DNA of 64,000 nt from UBA7985 sp002711265 (lineage in GTDB: Bacteria; Pseudomonadota; Alphaproteobacteria; UBA7985). The position numbers and the translations under genes are program-made. Shown piece by piece: positions 17,520 through 25,369 of this stretch. The stretch spans positions 124,001-188,000 of the forward strand of contig CBFIBS010000002.1 of assembly GCA_965660945.1 (NCBI GenBank). Reading direction: 5' to 3'. Position 1 is the stretch's first letter; every line of letters begins with the position of its first letter. The notes below the pieces were generated by a model. The model did not search any database, had not been told where the DNA came from, and saw only the letters and a list, made by a program, of their open reading frames with translations.

Positions 17520-19082
17520 ATGAGCACAGAAGCTGAAGTCCCCGCTCCACCCGCCGCGCGCAAGGGTCGCGCCGGTGGCCGTTCGGCCCGCGTCGCGCTG
17601 CGCGCTGCACCGCTGGCCGAGGATATCCGTCCGGTCCGCCCGGGCATGGAGGGCGGTGCCTATAAACCGCTGAACGAGGGTGATATGCGGGCAATCTACG
17701 AGGCCGCTCTGACCGCGTTGGAGACCATCGGTATTGCCGACGCGCCCGAAACCGGGGTGGAGTATATGGTCGCCGCCGGCGCCAGTTACGGCGAGGACAA
17801 GCGCCTGCGCTTCCCGCGTGCGCTGGTCGAGCATACCCTGTCGATCGCGCGGAAGGATCTGGTGCTGCACGCGCAGGACCCGAATTTTGACCTCGACCTC
17901 AGCGGGCACCGGGTGCATTTCGGTACGGCGGGCGCGGCCGTGCACCTCGTCGACGTCGACGAGCGCGAATACAAGGATTCCACGATCGGCGCGCTCTATT
18001 CCGCTGCGCGCGTGGTCGACCAGATGGACAACATCCACTTCTTCCAGCGGCCCATGGTGGCGCGCGACATCCCCGATAACCGGGAGATGGACCTGAACAC
18101 GCTCTACGCGTCGCTGTCCGGGACGCGGAAGCACGTCGGCACCAGCTTCGTTGATCCCGACTACATGCGCGACGGTCTGGAGCTGCTGCACATCGTCGCC
18201 GGTTCGGAAGAAGCCTGGCGTGCGCGGCCGTTCGCGTCGCTGTCGGTGACCTTCGTGGTGCCGCCGATGAAGTTCGCGACCGAGTCCTGTCAGGTCATGG
18301 AAGTCGCGATTAAGGGCGGGATGCCTGTGCTTCTGCTGTCCGCTGGTCAGGCCGGGGCCACCGCCCCCGCTGCGATCGCAGGCGCGGTGGTGCAGGCCGT
18401 CGCCGAGTGCCTTGGCGGGCTGGTCTACGTCAACTCGATCGCGCCGGGCCACCCAGCAATTTTCGGCCCCTGGCCCTTTGTCTCCGACCTGCGCTCGGGC
18501 GCGATGTCAGGCGGTTCGGGGGAGCAGGCAATCCTGTCCGCTGCCGTGGGTCAGATGGGGAAGTTTCTGGGCCTGCCGACCGGGTCGGCGGCGGGCATGG
18601 CCGACGCCAAGCTCCCCGATGCGCAGGCAGGCTACGAGAAGGGCATCACCAACGTCATGGCCGGGCTGGCTGGGATCAACATGGTCTACGAGTCCGCCGG
18701 CATGCACGCCTCGCTGCTGGGCTTCTGCCTTGAGTCGCTGATTATCGACAATGACATGCTGGGGCAGGCGCTGCGCTGCGTTCGTGGGCTGGAAGTCACA
18801 CCGGAAAAGCTGTCGCTGGCGGTGATGGAGAAAACCTGTCTCGAAGGCCCGGGTCACTATCTGGGCTCCGATCAGACCCTGAACCTGATGCAGTCTGAAT
18901 ACATCTACCCCACGATCGGTGACCGGACATCGCCCAAGGAATGGGCCGAGGTCGACAAGCCGGTGCTGGTGGAAACCGCGCAGAAGCGCCTGCGGACGAT
19001 CCTGCAGGGGCCGAAGCCCGACCACATTCCGGCGGCGGTCGATGCCGCGGTCCGTGACCGCTTCCGCATCCACTTCAGCTGA
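17520..19082 (+). CDS. MttB-like (COG5598) methyltransferase, non-pyrrolysine
   Basis: A 520-residue protein of the trimethylamine methyltransferase family. It has the family's TIM-barrel landmarks, for example FGTAGAAVHLVD near 140, HFFQRPMVARDIPD near 176-189, LLLSAGQAGATAPAA near 272-286 and an ending GPGHYLGSDQTLNLMQSEYIYP near 443-464. The frame has no internal amber codon, so it belongs to the pyrrolysine-free group. One member of that group, MtgB, demethylates glycine betaine via a corrinoid protein. No corrinoid protein gene is present nearby. It follows the flavoproteins by 15 bases and ends the operon. An N-terminal Ala/Arg-rich extension of about 45 residues precedes the barrel. 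Confidence 0.88.
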   Translation: MSTEAEVPAPPAARKGRAGGRSARVALRAAPLAEDIRPVRPGMEGGAYKPLNEGDMRAIYEAALTALETIGIADAPETGVEYMVAAGASYGEDKRLRFPRALVEHTLSIARKDLVLHAQDPNFDLDLSGHRVHFGTAGAAVHLVDVDEREYKDSTIGALYSAARVVDQMDNIHFFQRPMVARDIPDNREMDLNTLYASLSGTRKHVGTSFVDPDYMRDGLELLHIVAGSEEAWRARPFASLSVTFVVPPMKFATESCQVMEVAIKGGMPVLLLSAGQAGATAPAAIAGAVVQAVAECLGGLVYVNSIAPGHPAIFGPWPFVSDLRSGAMSGGSGEQAILSAAVGQMGKFLGLPTGSAAGMADAKLPDAQAGYEKGITNVMAGLAGINMVYESAGMHASLLGFCLESLIIDNDMLGQALRCVRGLEVTPEKLSLAVMEKTCLEGPGHYLGSDQTLNLMQSEYIYPTIGDRTSPKEWAEVDKPVLVETAQKRLRTILQGPKPDHIPAAVDAAVRDRFRIHFS

Positions 19083-19113
19083 GCCTGAAGGTCCGACACG
19101 TCGACATGAAAAA

Positions 19114-19150
19114 GGGCCCCGACGCCGATTGGCGCGGGGCCCTTGCTTTT
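19114..19150. terminator. Bidirectional rho-independent terminator
   Basis: GGGCCCCG (19114-19121) pairs with CGGGGCCC (19135-19142). On the plus strand it is followed by TTGCTTTT; on the minus strand the A-rich bases before it supply a T run. It closes the flavoprotein/MttB operon and the converging beta-barrel gene together. Confidence 0.88.
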
Positions 19151-19181
19151 GGTGGGCCTCAGGGTTGGGGTGCGATCAGCC

Positions 19182-19952
19182 TCAGAAGGCGATGCGCAGA
19201 CCCAGCGTACCCGTTGCGATCCAGCGGCCCGAAGTCCGGAAACCGCGGATGGTGGCTTCGGAGAACTCACGCACACCTTTGACCGCAAAGTCGAGGGCAA
19301 CACCCGGTGCAATCTCGGCCTGGGTACCGACTTCGATACCCGCGTACGGAAGCGCGTAGTTGTAGTCGAGGTCAGTGTTCATACCGATGACACCGTTCAC
19401 CCACGTGTCAGCTTCGTAGAAACCGATACCGATGTCGGTGGACAGGCTGGTGTAGTCCGCCACGGTCGCCGAACCGGCGAGGTACGGGGTTGGCTCGATG
19501 CCGTCATAGAAGTCCTGCACTTCCCACTTGGTCGCGGTCGTGCTTGCCGACACGCGGATGTTGGAGAAGGGATCGTTCCAGCTAACGCGACCACCCAGAC
19601 CCAGCGACGGGCCGAAGTCGAAGGTGCCAGCGAAGGGAATAGACTGCTCCGAAGACACCGACAGCGCGCTGTAGAGCGCGACTTCAGCATTACCCATGGG
19701 GTTACCGAGGTTGACCGGCTGCCCCAGCGACCAGATCGGACGCAGGGTGCGGCGCACCACGTACTGCGGCTGGCTGTAGTAGGTCGGCCCGTGGCTCTTC
19801 GAGTAGTATGGGCGCGATCCCATGACACCAAGGGACACAGCGCCGCCGGACGAGAACAGGGGCGCTGAGTAGTAGCCCTGTGCCTGCGCGGTGCTGACGG
19901 GAAGTGCGATGGCCATAGCCACAGCGCTCAATGCAGCGGAAATGAGCTTCAT
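19182..19952 (-). CDS. Probable outer-membrane beta-barrel protein
   Basis: A 256-residue secreted protein. I chose the ATG at 19952 because it has a GGAG site upstream and begins a clean signal peptide (MKLISAALSAVAMAIALPVSTAQA, cut after residue 24). A longer frame to 20039 would add a non-signal extension. The mature part alternates polar and hydrophobic residues, has many aromatic and Gly residues, starts with a Tyr/Ser/Pro-rich stretch (PYYSKSHGPTYYSQPQY) and ends in a C-terminal Phe (LGLRIAF), the usual beta-barrel assembly signal. I recognise no family. A porin-like or surface role is inferred only from these traits. Confidence 0.72.
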   Translation of the reverse strand: MKLISAALSAVAMAIALPVSTAQAQGYYSAPLFSSGGAVSLGVMGSRPYYSKSHGPTYYSQPQYVVRRTLRPIWSLGQPVNLGNPMGNAEVALYSALSVSSEQSIPFAGTFDFGPSLGLGGRVSWNDPFSNIRVSASTTATKWEVQDFYDGIEPTPYLAGSATVADYTSLSTDIGIGFYEADTWVNGVIGMNTDLDYNYALPYAGIEVGTQAEIAPGVALDFAVKGVREFSEATIRGFRTSGRWIATGTLGLRIAF

Positions 19953-20322
19953 AAAAATATCTCCGATTAAATGGCCCACCTGCCAGCGCGTGCCGGCACG
20001 TGTTGCCCAATCACTGGCGAATATCGTGCCGGAAGCCACCCTTTGAGCGGCTTATGCGAGTCCCGTGGCGGCGATTAAAAACCCTGTTGCATCAATGCTT
20101 CAGTGATTTTCGGATCGCATCTCACTACGGTAATGACCTGCATACTTATGCGCACCTTTGCCGCAGGTTGAAAATTGGGTCCGAAATCGCATCCGGGACA
20201 AGGCGCAGAAAAACGACTCCGCAGGCCTTGCCTTCACGCGGCGATTGGTGTCGCTTTCCGTGCGGCTGTCACATTCGGCGCACTGGTATTCGTTTTGAAA
20301 CCCATTCTGCGGAGACTTCCCG
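19953..20322. other. 370-bp divergent intergenic region
   Basis: This gap separates the beta-barrel gene and the TIM-barrel gene, and must hold both promoters. It is less GC-rich than the genes around it. A perfect 12-bp palindrome, CGTGCCGGCACG, is at 19989-20000 in the leader of the beta-barrel gene. I could not identify a convincing -35/-10 pair, RNA gene or short gene here. Confidence 0.6.
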
Positions 20323-21141
20323 ATGTCTGATCTTCCGGTCCTCGGCTGTGCCATGGAACTGCGCAACCTCGAAAACCTCGCGCCCTGGGTGCTGGAGAAG
20401 GATCGGGATCTGGAAATTCAGGACGCCTACCACGCGTTCGTGCTCGACAAGACAGCCGACAAGACAGCCGACCGGGTGCGCGAACTGCTCGGGGATAGCT
20501 ACAAGGGGCGGCTGGGCATCCACGGCCCGTTCTATGGTTTTTCGCTGGACAGTGTCGATCCGGCGATCCGCAAAGTCGTCCGGATGCGCCTCGAGCAGGC
20601 GCTGAAGATGGGACATCGCATGGGTGCGACGCAGATGGTGCTGCACTCCCCCCTGACCCTCTGGGACCGGGACAACATGCTGCACATGGGCTACGAGGCG
20701 GGCAAGGTCGCGCTTGTGCAGGACACCATGGGTGAGGCTGTCAAGATGGCCGAGGACTTCGGCATCACCATTGTGCTGGAGAATATCGAGGACACGGACC
20801 CGGCCTGGCGAGCCGGCCTGATCGACGCCTTTGGCAGTGACCGTATCCGCCTGTCCATTGATACCGGTCACGCCCACTACATCCACAGCCGCTTCGGCGC
20901 CCCTCACGTGGTCGACTTTATCAAGCGGGCGGGCAATATGCTCGAACACGTGCATCTGCAGGACACGGATGGCAGCGCCGACCGGCACTGGGGTATTGGC
21001 GAAGGCCAACTGCCGTGGTTTCCGATCTTTCAGGCGCTGGCTAAGCTGGAGAGTAATCCGCGCCTGATCATGGAGCCCATGGACGTCCCCTCGGCACCCC
21101 GGCACGCCGCCTGGGCCGAAAGCCAAGGGTTGGCACAATAG
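20323..21141 (+). CDS. Sugar phosphate isomerase/epimerase-like TIM-barrel protein
   Basis: A 272-residue protein of the xylose isomerase-like TIM-barrel (AP endonuclease 2) superfamily. Candidate metal ligands are Glu in VLENIED near 150, Asp and His in LSIDTGHAHYIH near 178-190, and His in LEHVHLQDTDG near 210. The barrel also has IHGPF near 66 and VLHSPLTLWD near 106. The C-terminal RLIMEPMD carries the last Glu. GGAG lies upstream of the ATG. An in-frame 12-bp tandem duplication repeats the residues DKTA at 42-49. Substrate unknown; the neighbours do not narrow it. Confidence 0.8.
   Translation: MSDLPVLGCAMELRNLENLAPWVLEKDRDLEIQDAYHAFVLDKTADKTADRVRELLGDSYKGRLGIHGPFYGFSLDSVDPAIRKVVRMRLEQALKMGHRMGATQMVLHSPLTLWDRDNMLHMGYEAGKVALVQDTMGEAVKMAEDFGITIVLENIEDTDPAWRAGLIDAFGSDRIRLSIDTGHAHYIHSRFGAPHVVDFIKRAGNMLEHVHLQDTDGSADRHWGIGEGQLPWFPIFQALAKLESNPRLIMEPMDVPSAPRHAAWAESQGLAQ
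20446..20472 (+). repeat. In-frame 12-bp tandem repeat
   Basis: GACAAGACAGCC is present twice in a row, followed by GAC, inside the TIM-barrel gene. It adds four residues (DKTA) without changing the frame. Confidence 0.85.
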
Positions 21142-21308
21142 CATCCCAGAACAAGACCCGCCCGAGTACGGGCGACGTTGCGGCCTTCGGTCTGGGCCAG
21201 ATCCCGAAGGGCCATGTGCCCTATCTGGCGCCACAGGGGACCATCCACCTGTTCAAAGATCCGCGAGGTGCTTCAACTTTTGCCCCATCGGCGCTAAATC
21301 CGAAGTAG
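21138..21308 (+). CDS. Possible short gene with non-standard start, 56 residues
   Basis: A frame open from 21057 to a TAG at 21306 has strongly coding-like composition from 21138 on: third positions are mostly G or C, and the peptide looks natural (AFGLGQIPKGHVPYLAPQG). It has no ATG, GTG or TTG. The only options are ATA at 21138, which overlaps the TIM-barrel stop as ATAG, or CTG at 21111. AAGG lies nine bases before the ATA. It could be a real small gene with a rare start, a decayed gene, or a sequence error. I do not recognise the product. Confidence 0.3.
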   Translation: MASQNKTRPSTGDVAAFGLGQIPKGHVPYLAPQGTIHLFKDPRGASTFAPSALNPK

Positions 21309-21430
21309 GTTGAGCCGTCGCGGTCCCCTGCCGGTGCCCGACCCCGCGCTTTTGCCCCCTAAACGGGGTTGGTGTGGATGCTCGGGTGTCGGTTGGCACG
21401 GCGCGGGTTTTTCATTTCGGATTGGTTCTG

Positions 21431-21931
21431 ATGCTGCTTCGCTCATCCCTGTTTCTGCCTGCTCTGATCCTTGCCAGCTCCGCTGCGCTGCTGCTGGGTG
21501 CCTGGGGGTTCGAGCTGATTGGCGGGCTGTTGCCCTGCAAGCTTTGTCTGCAGCAGCGGGTGCCGCACTACCTGCTCGCCGCGCTGATCATTCCGGCGGT
21601 CGTCCTTGTGCGCTTCCGTGCTTTTCGCCTCGTCTTTTTCGTGGCAGCCAGCGGTCTGATGGCGGCGGCGGCGTTCCTCGCAGCCAAGCATGTCGGGGTC
21701 GAGTTCGGCTGGTGGCAGGGACCCATGGACTGTGGCGGCAGGGTGCAGACCATCGGGTCGGCGGACGAGCTATTTTCGCTGGAACGGCCGGACTGCTCCA
21801 AGCCGACCTACATCCTGCCTGGGATAACCATGGCGATGGCGCACCTGCTCGCCGTGCTGCCGCTGCTGGCGCTGAGCCTGCTCGGTCTGTGGCGCTCGGT
21901 GCGGGCCTTGCGGGTCGCTCCGGCGGCCTAG
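21431..21931 (+). CDS. DsbB-like disulfide bond formation protein
   Basis: A 166-residue membrane protein with four hydrophobic segments. The first periplasmic loop has LPCKLCLQQR (CxxC, residues 36-39), the quinone-linked pair of the DsbB family. A second loop has Cys in PMDCGG near 100 and Cys in ERPDCSKP near 121, matching the second redox pair that meets DsbA. The start was set at the ATG at 21431, which puts the first helix at the N-terminus; a longer frame from 21374 adds 19 unsupported residues. It would reoxidise a periplasmic thiol oxidase and hand electrons to ubiquinone. No dsbA is nearby. Confidence 0.87.
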   Translation: MLLRSSLFLPALILASSAALLLGAWGFELIGGLLPCKLCLQQRVPHYLLAALIIPAVVLVRFRAFRLVFFVAASGLMAAAAFLAAKHVGVEFGWWQGPMDCGGRVQTIGSADELFSLERPDCSKPTYILPGITMAMAHLLAVLPLLALSLLGLWRSVRALRVAPAA

Positions 21932-22198
21932 TCGGCCCAAGACCAGATAAGCCAAGACCTCAGCCCCAAGACTTGAGCCTCAGGACCATGGGTCCCGGGA
22001 GTGGCGGCAGGACGCACAGGTCGACGACCGGACTACTGCTCTGCTCCGATGTCAGACTTTCAAAATCAGAATTCTGTCTGGTTTCGCGCCAGCAAGCCAA
22101 AGAGCCCATGACTTTGGCGACGATTGCGCTAGGTTGGCCTCCAAGCCCCGAGAGCCCATCACCGGCCCGGCTGAGACCGGGCGAGAGGAACGCCGACC

Positions 22199-24229
22199 AT
22201 GTCCCACTATCCAAACCTCCTGCGCCCGCTGGATCTGGGTTTCACCACACTCCAGAACCGCGTCCTCATGGGATCCATGCATACAGGTTTGGAGGAGGAG
22301 AAGACCTTCAAACGGCTGGCCGCCTACTTCGCTGAGCGTGCTCAGGGTGATGTCGGGCTGATGGTTACCGGCGGTTTCGGTCCGAACCAGGACGGTGCGC
22401 CGGTCATCGGCGGGGGCTGTATGGAAACCGCAGCGGACGCTGAAAAACACCGCGAAATCACCAGCGCGGTGCACCTCGAAGGTGGCAAGATTGCGCTGCA
22501 GCTGCTCCACGCCGGACGCTATGCCTATAACCCTGCGGGTGGGGTTGCGCCATCCGCAATCAAGTCTCCGATTACGCCCGTCGCCCCCCGGGAGCTCACC
22601 CCTGAAGGTATCGAGGAGCAGATCCAGGCCTACGTCCGCGCCACCGTCCTGGCCCGCGAAGCCGGCTACGACGGGGTCGAGATCATGGGGTCCGAGGGCT
22701 ACCTGATCAACGAGTTCCTGGTCACCCATACCAACAAGCGCACCGATAACTGGGGCGGTTCTTACGCCAACCGCATGCGCTTCCCGGTCGAGGTCGTTCG
22801 CCGCTGTCGCGAAGCGGTTGGCCATGACTTTATTCTGATTTTCCGGCTGTCGATGATCGATCTGATCCCGGATGGCTCCACCTGGGACGAGGTGGTTACG
22901 CTGGCCAAGGCGATCGAAGCGGCTGGCGCCACCATCATCAACACCGGCATCGGCTGGCACGAAGCCCGGATCCCGACGATCGCGACCAGTGTCCCGCGCG
23001 GCGCCTTCGCCTGGGTGACGAAGAAGATGATGGGAGAGGTCAACATTCCGCTGATCACCACCAACCGCATCAACACCCCGGAAACGGCCGAACAGATCCT
23101 CGCGGATGGCTGTGCGGACATGGTGTCGATGGCGCGCCCTTTCCTCGCGGACCCGGAGTTCGTGAAGAAGGCGGCGCAGGGCCGGTCGGACGAGATCAAC
23201 ATCTGCATCGGCTGCAATCAGGCCTGTCTCGACCACACCTTCTCGATGAAAACCTCGTCCTGCCTGGTCAACCCGCGCGCCTGCAATGAAACCGAGCTGA
23301 ACTATCTGCCGACGGAGGTGAAAAAGCGGGTTGCGGTGGTCGGCGCCGGAGCAGCCGGGATGCAGGCGGCGCTGGTGCTGGACCAGCGCGGGCACGCGGT
23401 GACACTGTTCGATGCAGCGGACAAGATCGGCGGGCAGCTGAATATGGCTGCGGCGATCCCGGGCAAGGAAGAATTTCACGGCATGCTGGCTTATTTTGGC
23501 CGCGTGCTCGATCTGTCGGATGTCGAAATCCGGCTGAACACCCGGGCAACGGTCGAGGACCTGAGCGGCTATGACGAGGTGATTCTCGCGACCGGGGTGA
23601 CGGCTCGGGATCCGGGGATCGAGGGGCAGGATCACCCCAAGGTGCTGTCCTACATCGACGTGCTCGCCGGCGGGGCGGAGGTCGGGGACCGCGTAGCAGT
23701 GATCGGCGCCGGTGGGATTGGCTTCGATGTCTCGGAATATCTGGTGCAGGACCACCCCTCACCGACTGTCGATGTGGACGAATGGCTCGAGGAATGGGGG
23801 GTCACCGACCCTGACCGGGCGCCGGGCGGGCTGGCGGCGAACGGCCCTCAGCCTTCAGCGCCGGTGCGGCAGGTGACGCTGCTGCAGCGGAAAACCAGCA
23901 AGCACGGTGCGGGGCTGGGCAAGACCACGGGCTGGATCCACCGCGCCTCGCTGCGGATGAAGGACGTGACCTTCATAGGTGGGGTGAACTACGAGCGGAT
24001 CGGGGACGAGGGCCTGATGATCTCCGAGGGCGAGGGGCGCGAGAACCCACGCTGGCTGGACGTGGATCACGTGGTGCTGTGCGCGGGGCAGGACCCGCTG
24101 CGCGAGCTGGTTGAACCGCTGGAGGCGGAGGGCGTAACGGTACATTTGGTCGGCGGTGCAGAGAAGGCGGCAGAGTTGGACGCCAAGCGGGCGATCAACA
24201 AGGCGGCGCGTCTGGCAGCGGTGATCTAG
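22199..24229 (+). CDS. fadH: 2,4-dienoyl-CoA reductase (NADPH)
   Basis: A 676-residue three-domain flavoenzyme for beta-oxidation of unsaturated fatty acids. Residues 1-320 are the old-yellow-enzyme barrel (NLLRPLDLGFTTLQNRVLMG; catalytic Tyr in GSEGYLINEF; His in GIGWHEARIPT). The 4Fe-4S site is CIGCNQAC plus a fourth Cys 12 residues later, the same spacing as in E. coli FadH. The C-terminal half carries two dinucleotide folds (VVGAGAAG and VIGAGGIGFD) and the FadH-specific QRKTSKHGAGLGKTTGWIHR. The same superfamily includes trimethylamine dehydrogenase, which would fit the neighbourhood, but end-to-end resemblance favours FadH. GAGAGGAA lies before the ATG. Confidence 0.94.
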   Translation: MSHYPNLLRPLDLGFTTLQNRVLMGSMHTGLEEEKTFKRLAAYFAERAQGDVGLMVTGGFGPNQDGAPVIGGGCMETAADAEKHREITSAVHLEGGKIALQLLHAGRYAYNPAGGVAPSAIKSPITPVAPRELTPEGIEEQIQAYVRATVLAREAGYDGVEIMGSEGYLINEFLVTHTNKRTDNWGGSYANRMRFPVEVVRRCREAVGHDFILIFRLSMIDLIPDGSTWDEVVTLAKAIEAAGATIINTGIGWHEARIPTIATSVPRGAFAWVTKKMMGEVNIPLITTNRINTPETAEQILADGCADMVSMARPFLADPEFVKKAAQGRSDEINICIGCNQACLDHTFSMKTSSCLVNPRACNETELNYLPTEVKKRVAVVGAGAAGMQAALVLDQRGHAVTLFDAADKIGGQLNMAAAIPGKEEFHGMLAYFGRVLDLSDVEIRLNTRATVEDLSGYDEVILATGVTARDPGIEGQDHPKVLSYIDVLAGGAEVGDRVAVIGAGGIGFDVSEYLVQDHPSPTVDVDEWLEEWGVTDPDRAPGGLAANGPQPSAPVRQVTLLQRKTSKHGAGLGKTTGWIHRASLRMKDVTFIGGVNYERIGDEGLMISEGEGRENPRWLDVDHVVLCAGQDPLRELVEPLEAEGVTVHLVGGAEKAAELDAKRAINKAARLAAVI

Positions 24230-24433
24230 CACTGAAAGAGACGGTCGGGCGGCGCGCTTAGGCAAGGGTTGCGGGCTCGGGCCTCGACGGCTTCGCCGTC
24301 TTCGCCCCTCCCCCGCGCAATGCATCCCGACACGCAACCGGTTGCGCGTGGGAGATTTGTAAGCCGCGAAGCGGCGTCAAATCGAGCGCGCCATGATCCA
24401 CAGCACTGATGCCACGACCTGAGAGTTCGTCCG
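24230..24433. repeat. Cluster of short palindromes after fadH
   Basis: This convergent gap holds three close perfect dyads: GACGGC-TTC-GCCGTC (24286-24300), CGCAACC/GGTTGCG (24333-24346) and GCCGC-GAA-GCGGC (24363-24375). None is followed by a T run. They may act together as a transcription barrier or be an extragenic palindromic element; I did not find another copy in this window. Confidence 0.55.
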
Positions 24434-25366
24434 CTACTCGCCTGCGCCCGATTCTTCCATGACCGCACGAGCTCTCGACAGCATGGTATCAACCATCTGC
24501 CAGGCCTCAGGTTGCAGAGCCTCATCCACCCGGGGACCCTGCCAGCGGTCCAGTGCCCGATTCAGCGCCACTAGTGCTGCCATTGCGTCTTCAAACGCGC
24601 GGTATAAGGCATCCTCAACGTCGAGGCCAAAGGCGCGACTACCATTCCCCTGGCTCTGGCCCTGCGCCGCGGCCACGACGAGCGCCGCAGCAGTATCCGC
24701 CAACCTCCGGGCAGCATCACCGTGATAGGCTGCAATAAACGGGCACAGACCCGAAAGCGCTGTGGCGATATCCGTTAAGGGCCAGGGATCACCCGACCAC
24801 GGCAGATCGGGCACCTGCAGCGCCAGCGCCTCGGCCAGCCCGGACGCACAGTCCGGCTCGCGCGGCACCTGACAGGGCAGAGCCGCCCGGGTCGCCGACA
24901 GCACCGCCCGCCCCTGCACGGCCGCCGAAAGATGCTGTGCGAGGCGCAGCCCGGTCGCTGTCTGCTGATGCACCTCCGTCAACGTCAGTAGCTGCTCGCT
25001 TGCCTCGCCAAGTGCATCAAGCATCAGCCCGAGACTGTCCTGCGCCAGCAGCATCATCGCCGTATCATAGAGCCGGGGATCTTCCAGCCGCGCCCACCCT
25101 GCCGCGTCGAGGGCGCCCGGCGCTACCGTCCGGATCTGCTCGAGCAGGGCCCGGTGTGCCTGCCGGTCGTCGAGACCCGCAAGCGCTGGGGCAAAGTTGA
25201 AGCCCGGGGCCGACAGCGCAGCCTCTACAGACTCCACAGCCTCTGTCCCGGACAGGCTCAGCGCACCAGCCATCGCCATCATTGCCGCAGACAAGGTCGC
25301 CAAACGGCCCTCGTCCGACCACAGCATGTTAACTTCATCCTGCAGGGATTCAGTGACCGACACCAC
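24434..25366 (-). CDS. Protein of unknown function in operon with the homocysteine methyltransferase
   Basis: A 310-residue, Ala/Leu-rich, largely helical protein. There is no signal peptide; one mildly hydrophobic stretch (LSAAMMAMAGALSLSG, about 25-40) is near the N-terminus. No motif I know is present. The likely start is one of two GTG codons at 25366/25363, three bases beyond the stop of the upstream homocysteine methyltransferase-type gene, so the two are probably cotranslated. An internal ATG (Met14) is another possible start. Function unknown. Confidence 0.65.
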   Translation of the reverse strand: MVSVTESLQDEVNMLWSDEGRLATLSAAMMAMAGALSLSGTEAVESVEAALSAPGFNFAPALAGLDDRQAHRALLEQIRTVAPGALDAAGWARLEDPRLYDTAMMLLAQDSLGLMLDALGEASEQLLTLTEVHQQTATGLRLAQHLSAAVQGRAVLSATRAALPCQVPREPDCASGLAEALALQVPDLPWSGDPWPLTDIATALSGLCPFIAAYHGDAARRLADTAAALVVAAAQGQSQGNGSRAFGLDVEDALYRAFEDAMAALVALNRALDRWQGPRVDEALQPEAWQMVDTMLSRARAVMEESGAGE

Positions 25367-25369
25367 CGC

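Noticed and set aside
17520..19082. Pyrrolysine-containing MttB
   Set aside because: The frame has no in-frame TAG before its stop, so there is no place for pyrrolysine.
22052..23755. 567-codon minus-strand frame opposite fadH
   Set aside because: Antisense shadow; fadH is supported end to end by motifs.
22199..24229. Trimethylamine dehydrogenase or N-methylproline demethylase instead of FadH
   Set aside because: The neighbourhood would suit it, but the protein matches FadH along its full length, including the GLGKTTGWIHR segment and the Fe-S spacing.
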